Below, piece by piece: positions 1-12,824 of a stretch of DNA of 64,000 nt (position 1 is its first letter; each line of letters starts with the position of its first letter). The translations under genes were made by a program, and so were the position numbers. The notes beneath the pieces are model-generated. The model searched no databases and was not told the DNA's origin. It worked only from the letters and a program-made list of their open reading frames with translations. Source of the stretch: Strigamia acuminata (taxonomy: Eukaryota; Arthropoda; Chilopoda; Geophilomorpha; Linotaeniidae); assembly GCA_949358305.1 (NCBI GenBank), contig OX442319.1, positions 13,454,001-13,518,000 on the forward strand, read 5' to 3'.

Positions 1-92
1 ATACCTGTATACCCTTATCTGCTATACCAGTTTTTTTTTCACACGACTGCACATACACGCACACATATGCACACTGCTTTTTTTATATATAT

Positions 93-262
93 AGTCGAAA
101 CTCTTTATAACGAATCGTGATATAACAAATTATCGATATAAGGAATACCTAAAAATGGCTGGCCACAGAACACCATGTTAAAAAATTTCGATGTAACGAA
201 TTCTCGTTATAACTAATCGATTTTTTGGGTTACTTGCGATTCGTTATAAAGAGTTTCAACTA
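93..262. mobile_element. Pogo/Tigger-like MITE
   Basis: Terminal inverted repeats read AGTCGAAACTCTTTATAACG at the left and the near-complement (CGTTATAAAGAGTTTCAACT) at the right, flanked by TA. Internal TTCGTTATAACGA-type motifs recur in the copies near 2.7, 29.2, 41.7 and 51.9 kb. It lies downstream of the last visible prominin exon, probably in an intron. Confidence 0.65.
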
Positions 263-309
263 TAGTAGGATAAGAAATTAATTAAAAATCCTTCAGCCAA
301 TCCACTTAC

Positions 310-3300
310 GCCATGAGAAAATTGGCTCCCGTGACACGACTGCACGTGTCGTTGCCATACGGATGAGGTTTGTGTCCGCAGAATCCGCAAAACAAGCCGC
401 ACACAAAACAAATCGTGATTAGCAAAACCGCACAACACAAGCCTAGGCCGGCGTAATGCCTGCAAAATAAACAAAATTGCAGGATTAGGAATCTGTCGTT
501 GTCTATTACACAATCATGTTCCCAAACCTTAGACTCGAGAATTCGTCCGAAAAATCCTTCACGTAGTTCACGGCTTTCCTTCCCTTTCGCAATTCCACCT
601 GCGTTGGTAATTTTTAAATAACAATTTTATTAGCTACATTCGAAAAGGCTGCGAGTGATAGACGGGCGTAAGGTGAAGTAAGCGACGCAACGCAAGGAAA
701 GGTCTTGCGGCCAACCAATCACGATCGACTCCAACTCTCGTCGATTCACGTCTGGTTGGCAAGACTTTGCCGCATGCAAACAGAATGCCATTTTTGGATT
801 GTGGAACTCGTTCTAGAACTAGATCCAATTCCAGGTTTCATTGAAACATCTGATTGGCCAGACTCAACATCAATTGTTTCAGCTCTGTTCACAAGTGCCC
901 TACAGTTTGAACAGACTCTGCGTTGCGTTTAACTAATTTTTCCTTGCGTTGTGTCGCCCCTAGTGTGAACACATGTGCGAACCTAGCTTTAGAGATTTAT
1001 TAATTTATTTTATTAAGCGCCCCCTAAAGAGCGTTTGATCTGCGACTTCACATTTATATCAAAGCTAGCTTACCTTGTCAATGATCCTGCAGAGATTATC
1101 ACTATGGTCCTCCAGTCCTTTGCCGACTTGTATGAGTTTCTGTTTAATTTCCGGTACTGTCCTGTCTACAGCTTGTTGAACCAACGAGCTAATTTTATCG
1201 AGTGAGTCTTTCCCCTGCAGTGGCAAAGGCATCGGTGAGGTTAACTTCAAAATCGATTATTTACTTTCAATTAAGCGGGCCGTTACCTTGCGCACTTCAG
1301 CTTCAACACCTTTCTGGATGAAATCAGATATCTTGTGCGCGATATCGCTCACGTCGGGAAGCTACGCAGTAATGAGAAAATGAATTAGCCTGGGAACGGT
1401 GCCGGGGCAACAGCAATACCCTAATAACACACGAATCTAATGTTGCAAATGCTGCATTTTCGTTACAATGTTGAAAGCATGTTGTGCGACATTTTCAAAA
1501 GGATTTGGCCAAAGTAGCGGCTAAAGTACCGCAATAGACCATTGGAAAACAAATTAACAATGTTATAATGTTATTTTGCTATGGCTTTTCTCACTGTTAC
1601 TATCACATGATCGTATCACCTGACGTCATTTTTCCAAAGGTCTATTTGGCAGGCAGTACCTTTCGCAATTTTAGTACCGGTACCGATATCGACAAAGTAT
1701 TTTTTACACTAGCAGGCTAAAAAATTGATTTACGCTAAATGGCCCGTGCAATTGGCGGGGCCACTTTATCCATGAGGCCAGCGAGGCACAGAGTGATTAA
1801 TGCAAAAAAATTAAAATACGTGCGCACAAATGACAAAGGCCTCTAGAAATCAAAGTGCCTAGGGTAGGGGTTCCCAAACTTTTTAGCATCGCGACCCATT
1901 TTTAAGCAAGGCGATCTTCCGTGCACCCACTTCATCTACCAATGCATTAAACTTTTAAAAAATAAACTATTAAAAATAAAAAAATAAAGAAAAAAAAGAA
2001 ATTTTGCATAAAATTTGACATAATTTTACAAAAAATAATTTTGGTGCCCTGTATAAGTTCTTACACTTTTGTAACTTATGTTTTGAACCCACATTAATAC
2101 CTAATTTGTGTTAAAATCAAGAAAAGTGATCAAATTATTAAGATAACTGTAATAAATCACCAAAAAGTGTTAAAATAATCAAGAAAAAACTAAAATTATC
2201 AAATAAACCAATAAATAATAATAATAATAATAAACAAACATAAAAATTCTACATAAAACGTTTGAAAACCACCCATTAAAGAGCTAAAAATCACGCACAA
2301 CAACATAACAACAACATTAAACTAGAATGCATTCTTTCACAACATCTAAACAACATACCTGTGTTACTAGGGAACATTGGCTCTGCTTTTACTACATACT
2401 TGATACAAGCTGGCGGTCACAGTCAAGTTTTGGCTACCCACATAGCGTCGAATCTCCTCGCACACTTGGTCGTTGCAAGATGCCAACATCATCGTTATCC
2501 GATTCCGAATGTCTTTCAAACTCTCATCCAGTTGCTTCACTTGGAAAATAAGTGACTGCGTGCCCTGAGTGATGTTCTCCAAATCCTCGTGCACCTTATC
2601 CAGCCCTGCGCAACAAGCCAAACATCCAGTTACAATTGCACTTTTAGACCAAAGCCTCGGCACAAATGGGGCCCCTACCAGCAAATTTTTAAATACACTC
2701 GAAACTCTTTATAACGAATTACCGATATAACGAACACATACAAATGGCTGGCTTGGTTGGCTAGCCAAAGAACACCGTGTTAAAAAATTCTGTGCTTACT
2801 GACAAACAATACGGTTTTACCACACAGCACTTAGAAATGGCACTAATTTGTTATTGCAATAAATGATTTCACTAAAATAAATTTTTTTATTTTTTTATTT
2901 TAATTTTTTTTGCATACCTATATTGAAATTTTTGGGGCATATTATGTGCGCATATAACAAAATTTATTTTGCGTATATATCCGGGGTTTAGTTATAACGA
3001 ATCGATTTTTCTGGTCCGTTGCGATGTGTTGTAAAGAGTTTCGACTGCACTGATAGCAAACACACCAACAAACGACAACAACTCCTAGCGCCACTCCTGC
3101 CGAAATGTAGTTCTACTATGCCCCTCTGTAAATTTATTTTACGTACCTTCAACTATATTGGTCAGATTCTCAATGGCCGACGCTTTCGACGTTTCTGCCA
3201 ATCGGCTTTTCACGGTTTCGCCGCTGCCTTTAAACGGGAGAGAAAAAAAATAATTTCTTTTTAAAACTCGTAATCTGCATTTTTGTTTTTTAATATGGCA

Positions 3301-6300
3301 AAGTGCATTATATTTATGGAAATTTGCATTTTATCAATGGCACGCAGCTGCGAGATAATGACAAGCACTAATGAATACTTATCGCAAGCATTAGTGAGCG
3401 GCGCACGCTTATTCAGGCTTCACTTACTATCCAAAAGTGTGTCGAGCGCGGTTTGTAGTTCGACGAAATTGGTCTTCAAAAGCGTGTTTATTTCCTGTGG
3501 AAAACGTCGTTTTGATTAAACTAGTCCGCAGTCAGGAATGTGTAAATGTTTAATTTCGTCTCACGGTTTTGGTGTTCTTCATGTACAAGTCGACGTCGTC
3601 CAAAGTGGAGTTTAATTTCCCCGGCAGTTGGTGGACTCCGTGTTCGACATACTCGTTGGTGACGAACCCGCAGACGATGCCGAACCTTGATACGACAAAG
3701 AAAACTTAGCAACTAACAATTGAACTGATTGTTGAAATGATAAAAAAAAGAGACAGTTTTTGCTGTTTGTGACCAAAATCAAACGATTTTTTTTTTTTTT
3801 TTTTTTACCAAAATCATTTTTTTTTAACCATAATCAGAAATTATTGACAAAAATCAGAAATTTTTTACCAAAGTCAGGAATTTTTTACCAAAGTCAGGAA
3901 TTTTTTACCAAAGTCAGGAATTTTTTACCAAAATCAATTTTTTTTTTACCAAAATCAGGAATTTTTTTTACCAAAATCAGGAATTTTTGACCAAAATCAG
4001 GAATTTTTGACCAAAATCAGGAATTTTTGACCAAAATCAGGAATTTTTGACCAAAATCAGGAATTTTTGACCAAAATCAGGAATTTTTGACCAAAATCAG
4101 GAATTTTTTACCAAAATCAGGAATTTTTGACCAAAATCAGGAATTTTTTACCAAAATCAAGAATTTTTAACCAAAATCAGGAATTTTTTACCAAAATCAG
4201 GAATTTTTTACCAAAATCAGGAATTTTTTACCAAATTCATTAATTTTTGTCCAAAATCAGGAATTTTTGACCAAAACCAGGAATTTTTTACCAAAATTAA
4301 GTATTTCTGATCAATATCAAGTATTTTCTGATTAAATCAAGAATTTTTCCGATTAAAATCAAGAATTTTTCATCCAAAATTAAAGTTTTTTTCTGCCAAA
4401 TCACGTCGAATTTGTTGACCAAAAATCATTTGAATTTGCTGACCAAAAATCAGTTGAATTTGCTGACCAAAAATCCATTGAATTTGCTGACCAAAAATCA
4501 TTTGAATTTGCTGACCAAAAATCAGTCGAATTTGTTGACCAAAAATGAGTGAAATTCCTGCCGATAAATCATTTAATATCTATTTTTAAATCAAAACTGA
4601 CGCTCTGTTTCTTCCAGAAGGAAACTACTTGTACCAACCACCCATTAAACCCATCTAAACCAACAATCAATTTCATTGCAACAACTTAATCTAATGTGAC
4701 CATCAACACTGGAAGTAAATTCAACTTGAAAACACATTAAACAAACCAAACAAACACGAAAAGAAAAGAAAAATAAATGCCAGAATGGGGCAATAAAAAT
4801 TCACTCACAACATCAAAACCACCAGAGCGGTCAGAATGAATCCCAGCAAGTGGCGCTTGCACGAATCGTAGCGTTTCTCGTATGGCTCGGTGTGTGCGCC
4901 GCAGCGTCCAGCGCAGCGACACAGACAGAAAATAAACCCAACAATTGGCAAGAGAACTGCCAGGAGCATCCCCACTAAGGCAACGATCACAAATCCCATG
5001 TAATATTCTAGCAGCTGAAAATAAAAACAAAAACAAAATCAAAATAAGAAATTTCTAACGTGGTTGGCCTATTTGGCGTGTCCACTTTACCATCACATTT
5101 GTATTTTTAATTTCTTCGATTAAAAGTCGCGGCTTATAATTGCAAATGTAATTTTTTGCCTCGACTTTAGCTAGGTTCGCACTTGTATTCACACTAGGGG
5201 CGACGCAACGCAAGGTAAAATTAGTCAAACGCAACGCAGTGTGTGTTCACACTGTAGGGCACTTGTCAACAGCAGCTTGCGTGCGTCCGTTTTCTTGCGT
5301 TGAGTCTTGCGTGAACACAAGTGTGAACCTACAACGGCAACTTTTGGAAACTTCCAAAAACTAAAAATGGAGGACATTTAACAATTTTCCAAAGTTTAAA
5401 GGAACGATATAACAATCTATTTCAATTGTTTCTAGATTGTTATATCGTTCCTTTAAACTTTGGAAAATTGTTAAATGTCCTCCATTTTTAGTTTTCGGAA
5501 GCAATGAATTTGGTCTAATAATGACATAAATAATCTTCTCGTCAATTTTTATTTTTCTCTTCCTACGACCTTTAATGGAGACTACAATTCAAGTGTGACT
5601 CTTAATCGAGGAAATACGCGAGGAAATTTTTTTTTTTTGCCACATCATCGCATTATTGCTCACCTCTTCCTTTTTTTCTAATAAGACTACTGTCACATCT
5701 TCAGTGTTGTTGGCAAAAATATCTACAAATATAATAATAAAAAAAAATAATTAAATATTTAAGACTAAAAATATTTCAGTTAAAAACAGCCACACCTCAA
5801 TAAAAAACTAAGAAAACAAGATATCTTTAGGCCATGCAATTACAAAGAAATGCTGATCATTCCCCTTGTCAAAACCACATGAAAAATCTTCCTCAAACAA
5901 CACAATTAATTCTTTTTTCTTCATTGCAGAAATAACTTCAATGCCAAGTGAATTGACCCCAGTCCAAAGCCTACAATTGTCTCATTTTTAAGCTGTGGGC
6001 CCCCTAAGGGGCCCATAAACACGCATGGAGCCCCAAAAATAAATTTCAAACATTTTTTGACCACTTTAAACCCATTTTGAAGTTCCTGGGACCCCCATCA
6101 GATCTCTAGGGCCCATTGGGCCCCAGTCCTGCACATCTTATTAGAGAATTAATTAGATAATTTTGGATTTCTTCCAACCCTCCTTCCCTATTTGTTATAG
6201 ACCATTCCCCCTTGTGACGTGACATATTGTTGTCGGCCATTTTGATTCGTTTATGAGCGAGTTTGAAAGTGCTTTAGACTCGTTAGAAATGGCATTAAGG

Positions 6301-9300
6301 TCGAAATGTTTACGGAAATTGCAATTTGCGACATATTTCTTCAATTTTTAACAAAAAGAAAAAAAAAAATTTCTCTTCGCTCGATCACTTTAAAGCAGGG
6401 CCGGGCCCGCTTTAAATGACATTTCCAGTTGCCGCTCCAATAGCGATTTACTGCTTTTTCGCAGTAAATCGATCCACAAAATCCATTCCACTCCTTCCCG
6501 GAACGAAAACGAAAACGAAAAAAAATAATAAAAAAAAAAATTAAATTACAATAAACTGTCGACTAATTCTTTGTTTGACCTTATCGATACTGGGAACTTG
6601 AGGCCGGGGCCGGAAAGAGATCATTCAGCGTGTAATTAGAACTTTCCGTTCTCTCAGTCAGTAACACGAGTCGACTACCAACAAAACCCAGCAATCATTT
6701 TCTCGTTGTTCCCCACACAAATAGAGCCCCGCGCTTCAATGGGCCCCAAAATAAACTGTTTTCTTTAAATTATTCATTTATTTTCACGGTGGGGCACCCA
6801 CACCCCAAAACATGCAAATAGAACTAATTATGCACCATTTTTTAAACCATTTTATGGACATTTCACATGCCGGTATAACTTGAATTTGACCAGACTGCCG
6901 GTAAAGATATGTTCACACTCGTGTTCACACTAGACGCAACGCAAGAAAACTGACGCAACGCAAGCTGCGTCCAAAAATTCTCAACGTTGACGCCAATTCC
7001 TGCTTCTACTCTGCAAAGCATTACTACTAACAATGATAGTGAACAGAAAAAGGCTTAGTTTAGGTCTAAAGTTGAAGTAAGCAACGCAACGCAAGGAAAG
7101 GTCTTGCGGCCAACCAATCACGATCGACTCCAACTCTTGTCGATTCATGTTTGGTTGGCGAGACTTTGCCGCATGCAAACAGGCCGCCATTTTCGGATTC
7201 TGGAACTAGTTCTAGAACTAGATCCAATTCCAGGTTTCATTGAAACCACCCGATTGGCCAGACGCAACATCAATTGTTTCAGCTCTGTTCACACGTACCC
7301 TACAGTGTGAACAGACTGCGTTGCGTTTGACTAATTTTTCATTGCGTTGCGTCTAGCGTGAACACAAGTGTAAACCTAGCTTTAACCCGTTCATACCGAC
7401 ATGTCGTTTAAAAAGCATTTTTAGATGTCCAAAATGTAGAAAATAGGTCTAAATTTCTATAAATTTACCCAAATTTTAATAATAACCTTCAGATTTATCG
7501 AGAAAACTCAAACTTCTGGCCCAAATTCCAATAATTATTCACCCGAGCTCTGAAACTACCAAAAGTTGCTACAACGTCAAAAATTACTTTACTTTATTGA
7601 GCACTCCAATGGAGTAAATACATAAAAGGAAATTACACAAGTTTCTGGACGCTTAAGATTAGCCTCCACTTCACCTAGCGGACCGAGCCCCACTTAGTGT
7701 CTCGACCCCCAACACCACAGGCGGCAGACGCCCAACATTTTTTGGCGACATCGAGTTCACTTATTTGGACAAGTTCCAAACCAAATCAAACGAAGAGGAC
7801 ATTGACCCGAACAATCGCTGTTGAATGCGTGCTGTTGTGGGCCATGAACAAAGTCAACAAGTTGGAGATTAACGATTACGATCACTCGTGCTTGTGACAG
7901 GTAGCAAATGCAATTTCCTTTCCTTATCAATCAAATCCTATTAAAACAAAACGGCCAGAGCGAGCAACTTTAAATCACTTCCATTTTTCAATAGTCAGGA
8001 GCCCAAAATGGCTTCCAGGGCCCTTAATTTGGCCCCAAAAACCACTGGTTAAAAGGGGCCCGAGATTCCACCGGGTTCAAACGTGAGTCCTGGGCCTCAA
8101 AATGACCTCCAGGGCTCTTAAATAGGCCCCACAAAACTCCAGTAACAAATTTTGTTTTTTTTTTCACAGGTTGAGAAGGGGCCCGAAATACCCAGGGCCC
8201 CAAACTCACAAAAGTGGGTCCCAAGACCACAAATAGTCACAAGGCCCCAAATTGGGCCCTTAACTCCCACAATTGGACCCCAAGACCATAAATTGCGCCC
8301 CAAGGCCCAAAATTGGGCCTTAAACTCCCCAAATTGGGCCCCTAGACCCACAATTGGGCTTTAAACTCCCCAAATTGGGCCCCTAGACCCACAATTGGGC
8401 TTTAAACTCCCCAAATTGGGCCCCTAGACCCACAATTGGGCTTTAAACTCCCCAAATTGGGCCCCAAGACCCCAAATTGGGCCTCCATTGCACCGATTTG
8501 AACGTTTAATTTGTGTTTTTGTTTGGGTTTTTGAAGTGCCCACGGATGGGCCCCGTCAAGCGTTGTAAATAATCGGATTGATGAGTCATTAATAGGAAGA
8601 GTCATGTCTAGTGTAATGTGACTGGTGTTATCGGTGAGTCAGTGGAAAACACTTGTTGTTATGGTTGAAGAAATAAAATGGAACAATAGAAAAAAAAAGG
8701 GTTTTGATAATATTTTTTTTCTGCTTTTGTTGCCAATTGGAGTCGGTGAATTAGTAATGATAGGATTCAGGCAGTTTTTCTGCGGTGTTGTGGAAATGGA
8801 TTTTTGTTGTTGTTTTGTAGATCCGGTGTTTGAAGAGGGCAGGCGGGGTTGGGAAATTTGAGATTTTTTTCTCATGTTTACCCCAAAAACCATGGGAGGT
8901 TTTTTTCATAATTGGGTGAGAATTTTGTCTAAATTTGATAATTTTTTTTATGATTTTAACAGTTTTTGATACTGTGGTAAATTTTTGTTTAATTTTGATT
9001 TCGTCATTTTTGGATAAATTTTGACAATTTTTCATAAAATTTTGACAATTTTTCATAAAATTTTGACAATTTTTCATAAAATTTTGACAATTTTTCATAA
9101 AATTTTGACAATTTTTCATAAAATTTTGACAATTTTTCATAAAATTTTGACAATTTTTCATAAAATTTTGACAATTTTTCATAAAATTTTGACAATTTTT
9201 CATAAAATTTTGACAATTTTTCATAAAATTTTGACAATTTTTCATAAAATTTTGACAATTTTTGATGAAATTTTGTCAATTTTGGATGAAATTTTAACTT

Positions 9301-11269
9301 TTGATAAAATTTTGTCAATTTTGGGTAAAATTTTGACAATTTTTGATGAAATTTTGACAATTTTGATGAAATTTTGACAATTTTTGATGAAATTTTGACA
9401 ATTTTTGATGAAATTTTGACAATTTTTGATGAAATTTCGGCAATTTTCTATGTAATTTCGCTAATTTGTATGAAATTTCGTCAATTTTGATGAAATTACA
9501 TCAATTTTTGATAAAATTTCTTCAATTTTGATGAAATTACATCAATTTTTGATGAAATTTCTTCAATTTTAATAAAATTTCGGCAATTTCGGATCAAAAT
9601 TTACAAATCTTTCCTTTAGAATTTCCCATAAAACGTTTTTAAAAAAAAAAATTCAATTTTATTTTTAATTCTTAAATTTATGGCCATCTAATAACAATTT
9701 AATAACAATCTACAAAAACGTCTAAAAACTTTCAACATTTTTGTCGAATTTGATATCCAACAGAGCGCTTGTTCCGCTCCGCACCAACATTCGCCTTTTC
9801 CATTTCCTTTCTGCTCGGTGCAACAACTGAATAATGCTTTCGAGTTACGACACTTCACACTTCACACCTGCTCCAAATGCTGCGCACAATCGTCCTCAGG
9901 AAATTGATATGCGCGCAATCGGACTACTCGACGCCCATTTCCCCGAAAATTAACAGTCTACGAACGTTGCAAAAGAAAAATCGGAAAAATTACGTCGACT
10001 CACAATAAAAAAAACCCGATTTCACAAACAAATGAAAAACAAAAAATTAATGGGGTATTTCACGGAAGACTATTAAATAAACTCAATTTTCGGTGTACTT
10101 CCTTCAAATTAAATCAAATTACCCATTTTATCCGGGTTTGTCAATCAAATTCAATCAAATACACACATTTTTCGGGATATTTCATCGGATTTTCATCAAA
10201 AAATCCCATCTTTGGGTATTTCTTTCAAATTACATCAAAATACCGATTTTTTTCAGGGTTTGTCAATCAAATACTTCAATTTCTAGGAGTATTTCATTGA
10301 TTTTTTTATCAAAAAACCCCATTTTTCGGTGTATTTCATTAAATTTTCATCAAAAAACCTCTTTTTCGGGGCATTTCATTGAATTTTCATCAAAAAATCC
10401 CATTTTTCGAAGTATTTCATTAAAATTAAACGAAATAAACCCGTTTTTCATGTTATTTCATTCAAATTCCATCAAAATACCCATTTTTCGATGTATTTTC
10501 ATTCAAATTTCTAAAAAAAAACACATTTTTTGGGGTATTTCATTGAATATTCATGAAAAACCCCATTCTTGGATATTTCTTTCAAATTACATCAAAATAC
10601 CGATTTTTTTCAGGGTTTGTCAATCAAATTCAATCAAATACTTCAATTTTTAGAAGTATTTTATTGAATTTTCATCAAAAAACTCCATTTTTCGGGGCAT
10701 TTCATTGAATTTTCATCAAAAAACCCCATTTTTCGGGGTATTTCATTAAAATTTCATCAAAAAAACCCATTTTTCGGGGCATTTCATTGAATTTTCATCA
10801 AAAAACCCCATTTTTCGGGGTATTTCATTAAAATTTCATCAAAAAAACCCATTTTTCGGGCATTTCATTAAATTTTCATCAAAAAATCCCATTTTTTGAA
10901 GTATTTTCATTCAAATTCCTAAAAAAAACACATTTTTCGGGGTATTTCATTGAATATTCATGAAAAACCCTCATTTATCGGGCATTTCATCAATTTCCAT
11001 CCCCTAAAAACGTGAAAAACATAAATGAAACGGCCAACATTACCTGCAGGAAACTGTTTGGGCTGAATAAACTCTAGGAACAAATTCGTGATGGTGTACA
11101 AATGCTCCATGCCCTTCGGATCGAACGTATCCGAACACTTGTACACATTCCGCACGTTTGCATTCTGAAATTGGATCAAGGCACGGGACTTGTTGCTGGC
11201 CAACACCTCGTCGCCCGCAACACCGACGCACAACAAGCACAACACACTAATTCCAAGACCGCTCATCAT
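310..11269 (-). CDS. Prominin-like pentaspan membrane glycoprotein, 3' part beyond the window
   Basis: Eleven exons on the minus strand, in transcript order: 11044-11269, 5664-5722, 4809-5014, 3565-3685, 3428-3494, 3147-3227, 2400-2605, 1287-1361, 1074-1214, 528-598, 310-459. All phases close, giving 467 residues. The start is the ATG at 11269, followed by a signal peptide (MMSGLGISVLCLLCVGVAGD). A short N-terminal segment precedes transmembrane helix 1 and a Cys-rich cytoplasmic turn (FCLCRCAGRCG), then helix 2. A long extracellular coiled region with a conserved Cys pair (ASCNDQVC) follows, then helix 3 with CGLFCGFCG. Order, Cys pattern and loop length fit prominins, cholesterol-binding proteins of plasma-membrane protrusions. 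The last visible exon ends in phase 2, so helices 4-5 lie left of the window. The 528 donor (GTTTGG) is weak. Introns are packed with repeats. Family assignment is by recalled similarity; the particular paralogue is not determined. Confidence 0.85.
640..990. repeat. MITE copy with GACGCAACGCAAG motifs (family 1)
   Basis: This segment in a prominin intron is closely similar to 7073-7382, including a shared block around TTCTAGAACTAGATCCAATT. It ends in TGTGAACACATGTGCGAACC, which resembles the terminal repeat of the copies at 5166-5336 and 6905-7380. The left terminus looks truncated. Confidence 0.6.
1866..2240. repeat. Decayed hAT-derived fragment
   Basis: It begins GGGGTTCCCAAACTTTTTAG, the terminal repeat shared with the hAT element at 38034-40425 and the MITE at 58832-59139. 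The following 60 bases also match the latter (AAGCAAGG then GATCTTC). No right terminus was found; the segment dissolves into AT-rich DNA. Confidence 0.55.
2693..3047. mobile_element. Pogo/Tigger-like MITE in a prominin intron
   Basis: The left end has CTCGAAACTCTTTATAACGA and the right end AAAGAGTTTCGACTG. The interior shares the GCGCATATAAC...ATATATCCGGGG block with 41660-41855. It lies between prominin exons 2400-2605 and 3147-3227. Confidence 0.65.
3780..4560. repeat. 20-bp minisatellite, intronic
   Basis: About 26 units of roughly GAATTTTTGACCAAAATCAG, then about seven diverged 21-22-bp units around GAATTTGCTGACCAAAAATC. It fills the prominin intron between exons 3565-3685 and 4809-5014. 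Open frames across it arise from the repeat. Confidence 0.9.
5166..5336. mobile_element. Short MITE (family 1) in a prominin intron
   Basis: The ends form an inverted repeat: CTAGGTTCGCACTTGTATTC on the left and the near-complement of GTAGGTTCACACTTGTGTTC on the right. The interior carries the ACGCAACGCAAG motif shared with 640-990 and 6905-7380. Confidence 0.6.
5357..5495. repeat. Perfect 62-bp inverted repeat (hairpin)
   Basis: Bases 5357-5418 are exactly complementary to 5434-5495, with a 15-base loop. The sequence lies inside a prominin intron between exons 4809-5014 and 5664-5722. A transcript from either strand would fold into a 62-bp perfect stem. No other feature explains it. Confidence 0.9.
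6000..6900. other. Intronic DNA without a recognised gene
   Basis: Prominin intron 1. It contains GGGCCCC-type segments at about 5995-6130 and 6720-6830 and AT-rich stretches. No exon consistent with prominin phase or family sequence is visible. Confidence 0.6.
6905..7380. mobile_element. MITE (family 1), fullest copy
   Basis: The left end has GTTCACACTCGTGTTCACAC and ACGCAACGCAAG. The right end has CGTTGCGTCTAGCGTGAACA. The interior 7073-7300 matches 650-880. It lies in prominin intron 1. Confidence 0.65.
7700..7895 (+). pseudogene. Exon-like coding fragment with frameshift, function uncertain
   Basis: On the strand opposite prominin, a frame after a CACAG at 7716-7720 reads GDIEFTYLDKF then DIDPNN and stops. 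A second frame continues AVECVLLWAMNKVNKLEI up to a stop and a CAGGT. The two frames join with a one-base shift. The spacing of GDI and VEC...AMNKVN resembles the start of a class C GPCR ligand-binding (ANF receptor) domain, but this is a weak visual match only. It may be a decayed gene fragment in the intron. Confidence 0.2.
7990..8500. repeat. GGGGCCC/CCAAATTGGGC interrupted repeat
   Basis: GGGCCC-rich segments culminate in about four copies of a roughly 41-bp unit containing CCCCAAATTGGGCCCCTAGA (8320-8470). It lies in prominin intron 1. Similar GGGGCCC repeats occur at 15850-16380, 18395-18890 and 21075-21920. Confidence 0.75.
9007..9595. repeat. 21-bp minisatellite, intronic
   Basis: About 13 near-identical copies of TTTTGACAATTTTTCATAAA plus one base, then roughly 15 diverged copies (TGATGAAATTTTGACAATTT). 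It lies in prominin intron 1. Both strands show long open frames that are repeat artefacts. Confidence 0.95.
10085..10995. repeat. About 40-bp degenerate repeat, intronic
   Basis: Roughly twenty copies of a 38-44-bp unit combining TTTCATTGAATTTTCATCAA with ACCCCATTTTTCGGGGTA. The array ends about 50 bases from prominin exon 1 (11044-11269). Confidence 0.85.
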
Positions 11270-12824
11270 CTTCGATTTCGGTTTCGATCTCGATTTCGAT
11301 TTCCAATCGCCGCCAACAATCCGATCATCGCATCGCCCGCGCCCGCTCCACGTCTAAGAATTCCCCGACCGGTCCAAACTGCGAAAAACCTAAAAAGAAA
11401 AAATTGAAAATTAAAAAAATAATTAAAAGAATTAAAAATACAACCAAGGTCAATATTGGGGTCAATTCAAACCGGTTCATTTTTTTTTCTATCTTTATAT
11501 GGATACCGGATGAATTTCCAACCACAACTTGAGCCTAACTTAGGCCTAATGTCAAAAATTCGTCGAAAAACCTCAAAAATCAAAGATTTTCGACCAATTT
11601 CTTGCATAAATCGACAAACTTGATCGTTTCCTACATAAAATGATAATTTTTTTCGTTTTTTTCCGCTTTAATCGTGAAATTAATTAGAAACTCACTTTTT
11701 CGAGCGATTTGGTGCGTTAAACAACAACGGCGCTCCCATGGTCACACAAGGGCGCTTTTTATCACCATCACGTGATATAATGATCTAATCGACATTGAAT
11801 TCCATTTAAATCTGCGAGATAACGCTGGATTTAAATGAAATTAGCTGTCTTTCGTCGTTAGTTTCGACCAGCACTGTCAAAATGCGACGAAAACGGTCGT
11901 TTTGGACACGAAAAATGATCGAATCGATCGTGTTTGCATACTGACCCTGGGAAAAATGTTGTTTTCTATGCTCGGTTCCGCCAACGACTAAATCCTAGCA
12001 CCTTCAACTGACACTACTCGGCTCACTTGTCCTCGCTCGAATCCCGTCTGCATCCGCTTCAATTTGTCAGATAAAGCTTGCTTGTTTCTATTCCCATACC
12101 AGTTTGGATTGCTGAGTACGTCACGACTCGATTATTTTCAACGTCATATCGTTAATTTTTGTGTTCACAAGTGAACTGGATTAATGAAAACACCAGCAAT
12201 GGGAACTCGATAATGAGATACTACCGTATAAAAGCGAAATAAATTGGAAAGAGATTAATACAAGGTTGAGAAAACAAATCCCAGGATAAAATTTGTTTAT
12301 TTCCCGATATAATATTTTTAAAATAAAAATAATAATCAATTTAAGTTGATGTAAAATACCAACTCGAAAACCAGAAATGTATTTCATTAATTCCCTAAAA
12401 AAAATTAAAATAATATAAACAGCCCAAAAATTATCGATTTAAAATAATTATAGTTAATAAAAAACTCAAAAAATTGCGTATAATTAATTCCAAATTGATT
12501 AAATGACAATAATTTTAAAAAATAATAGTATGTTTTCGTCAAAAAAACACCACCTTTTAGATGTAGCCGTATTGAGCATGCGCGAAGCAAAATATGATCG
12601 GGAACTTCGCCTGGTTAATGTTGAATGGTCGCATCTTTTCTCTTTACACCGAGCACCGCGAGCAAAAAACCGCTTTCAAACGCCCAAAACAGCGGCTATT
12701 CGAGCCGAAAACCTCGAAGATGAGTCGGGGGACGATGTAGCGGATCGGATCGGGTATCTCTATCGTTCGGATCGGCACAAAAGCGCGAAAAATGTCAATG
12801 TTTTGGTCGTCATCGAGATTCAAC
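11270..12824. promoter_or_regulatory. Divergent intergenic region of prominin and MKK4
   Basis: The two genes start here on opposite strands, so both promoters are probably inside. The minus strand just upstream of the prominin ATG shows a pyrimidine tract then TTCGCAG at about 11383, consistent with a 5' UTR intron. No clear TATA box was identified. The DNA is AT-rich with no coding feature. Confidence 0.45.

Noticed and set aside
256-513. Minus-strand frame of 85 codons starting MCNRQRQIPN
   Set aside because: It overlaps the real prominin exon (310-459) in the wrong frame. The correct frame encodes membrane helix 3.
9004-9377. Repetitive frames on both strands (FYEKLSK and FHKILTI)
   Set aside because: A 21-bp array reads open in both directions. 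Codon usage is fully explained by the repeat.
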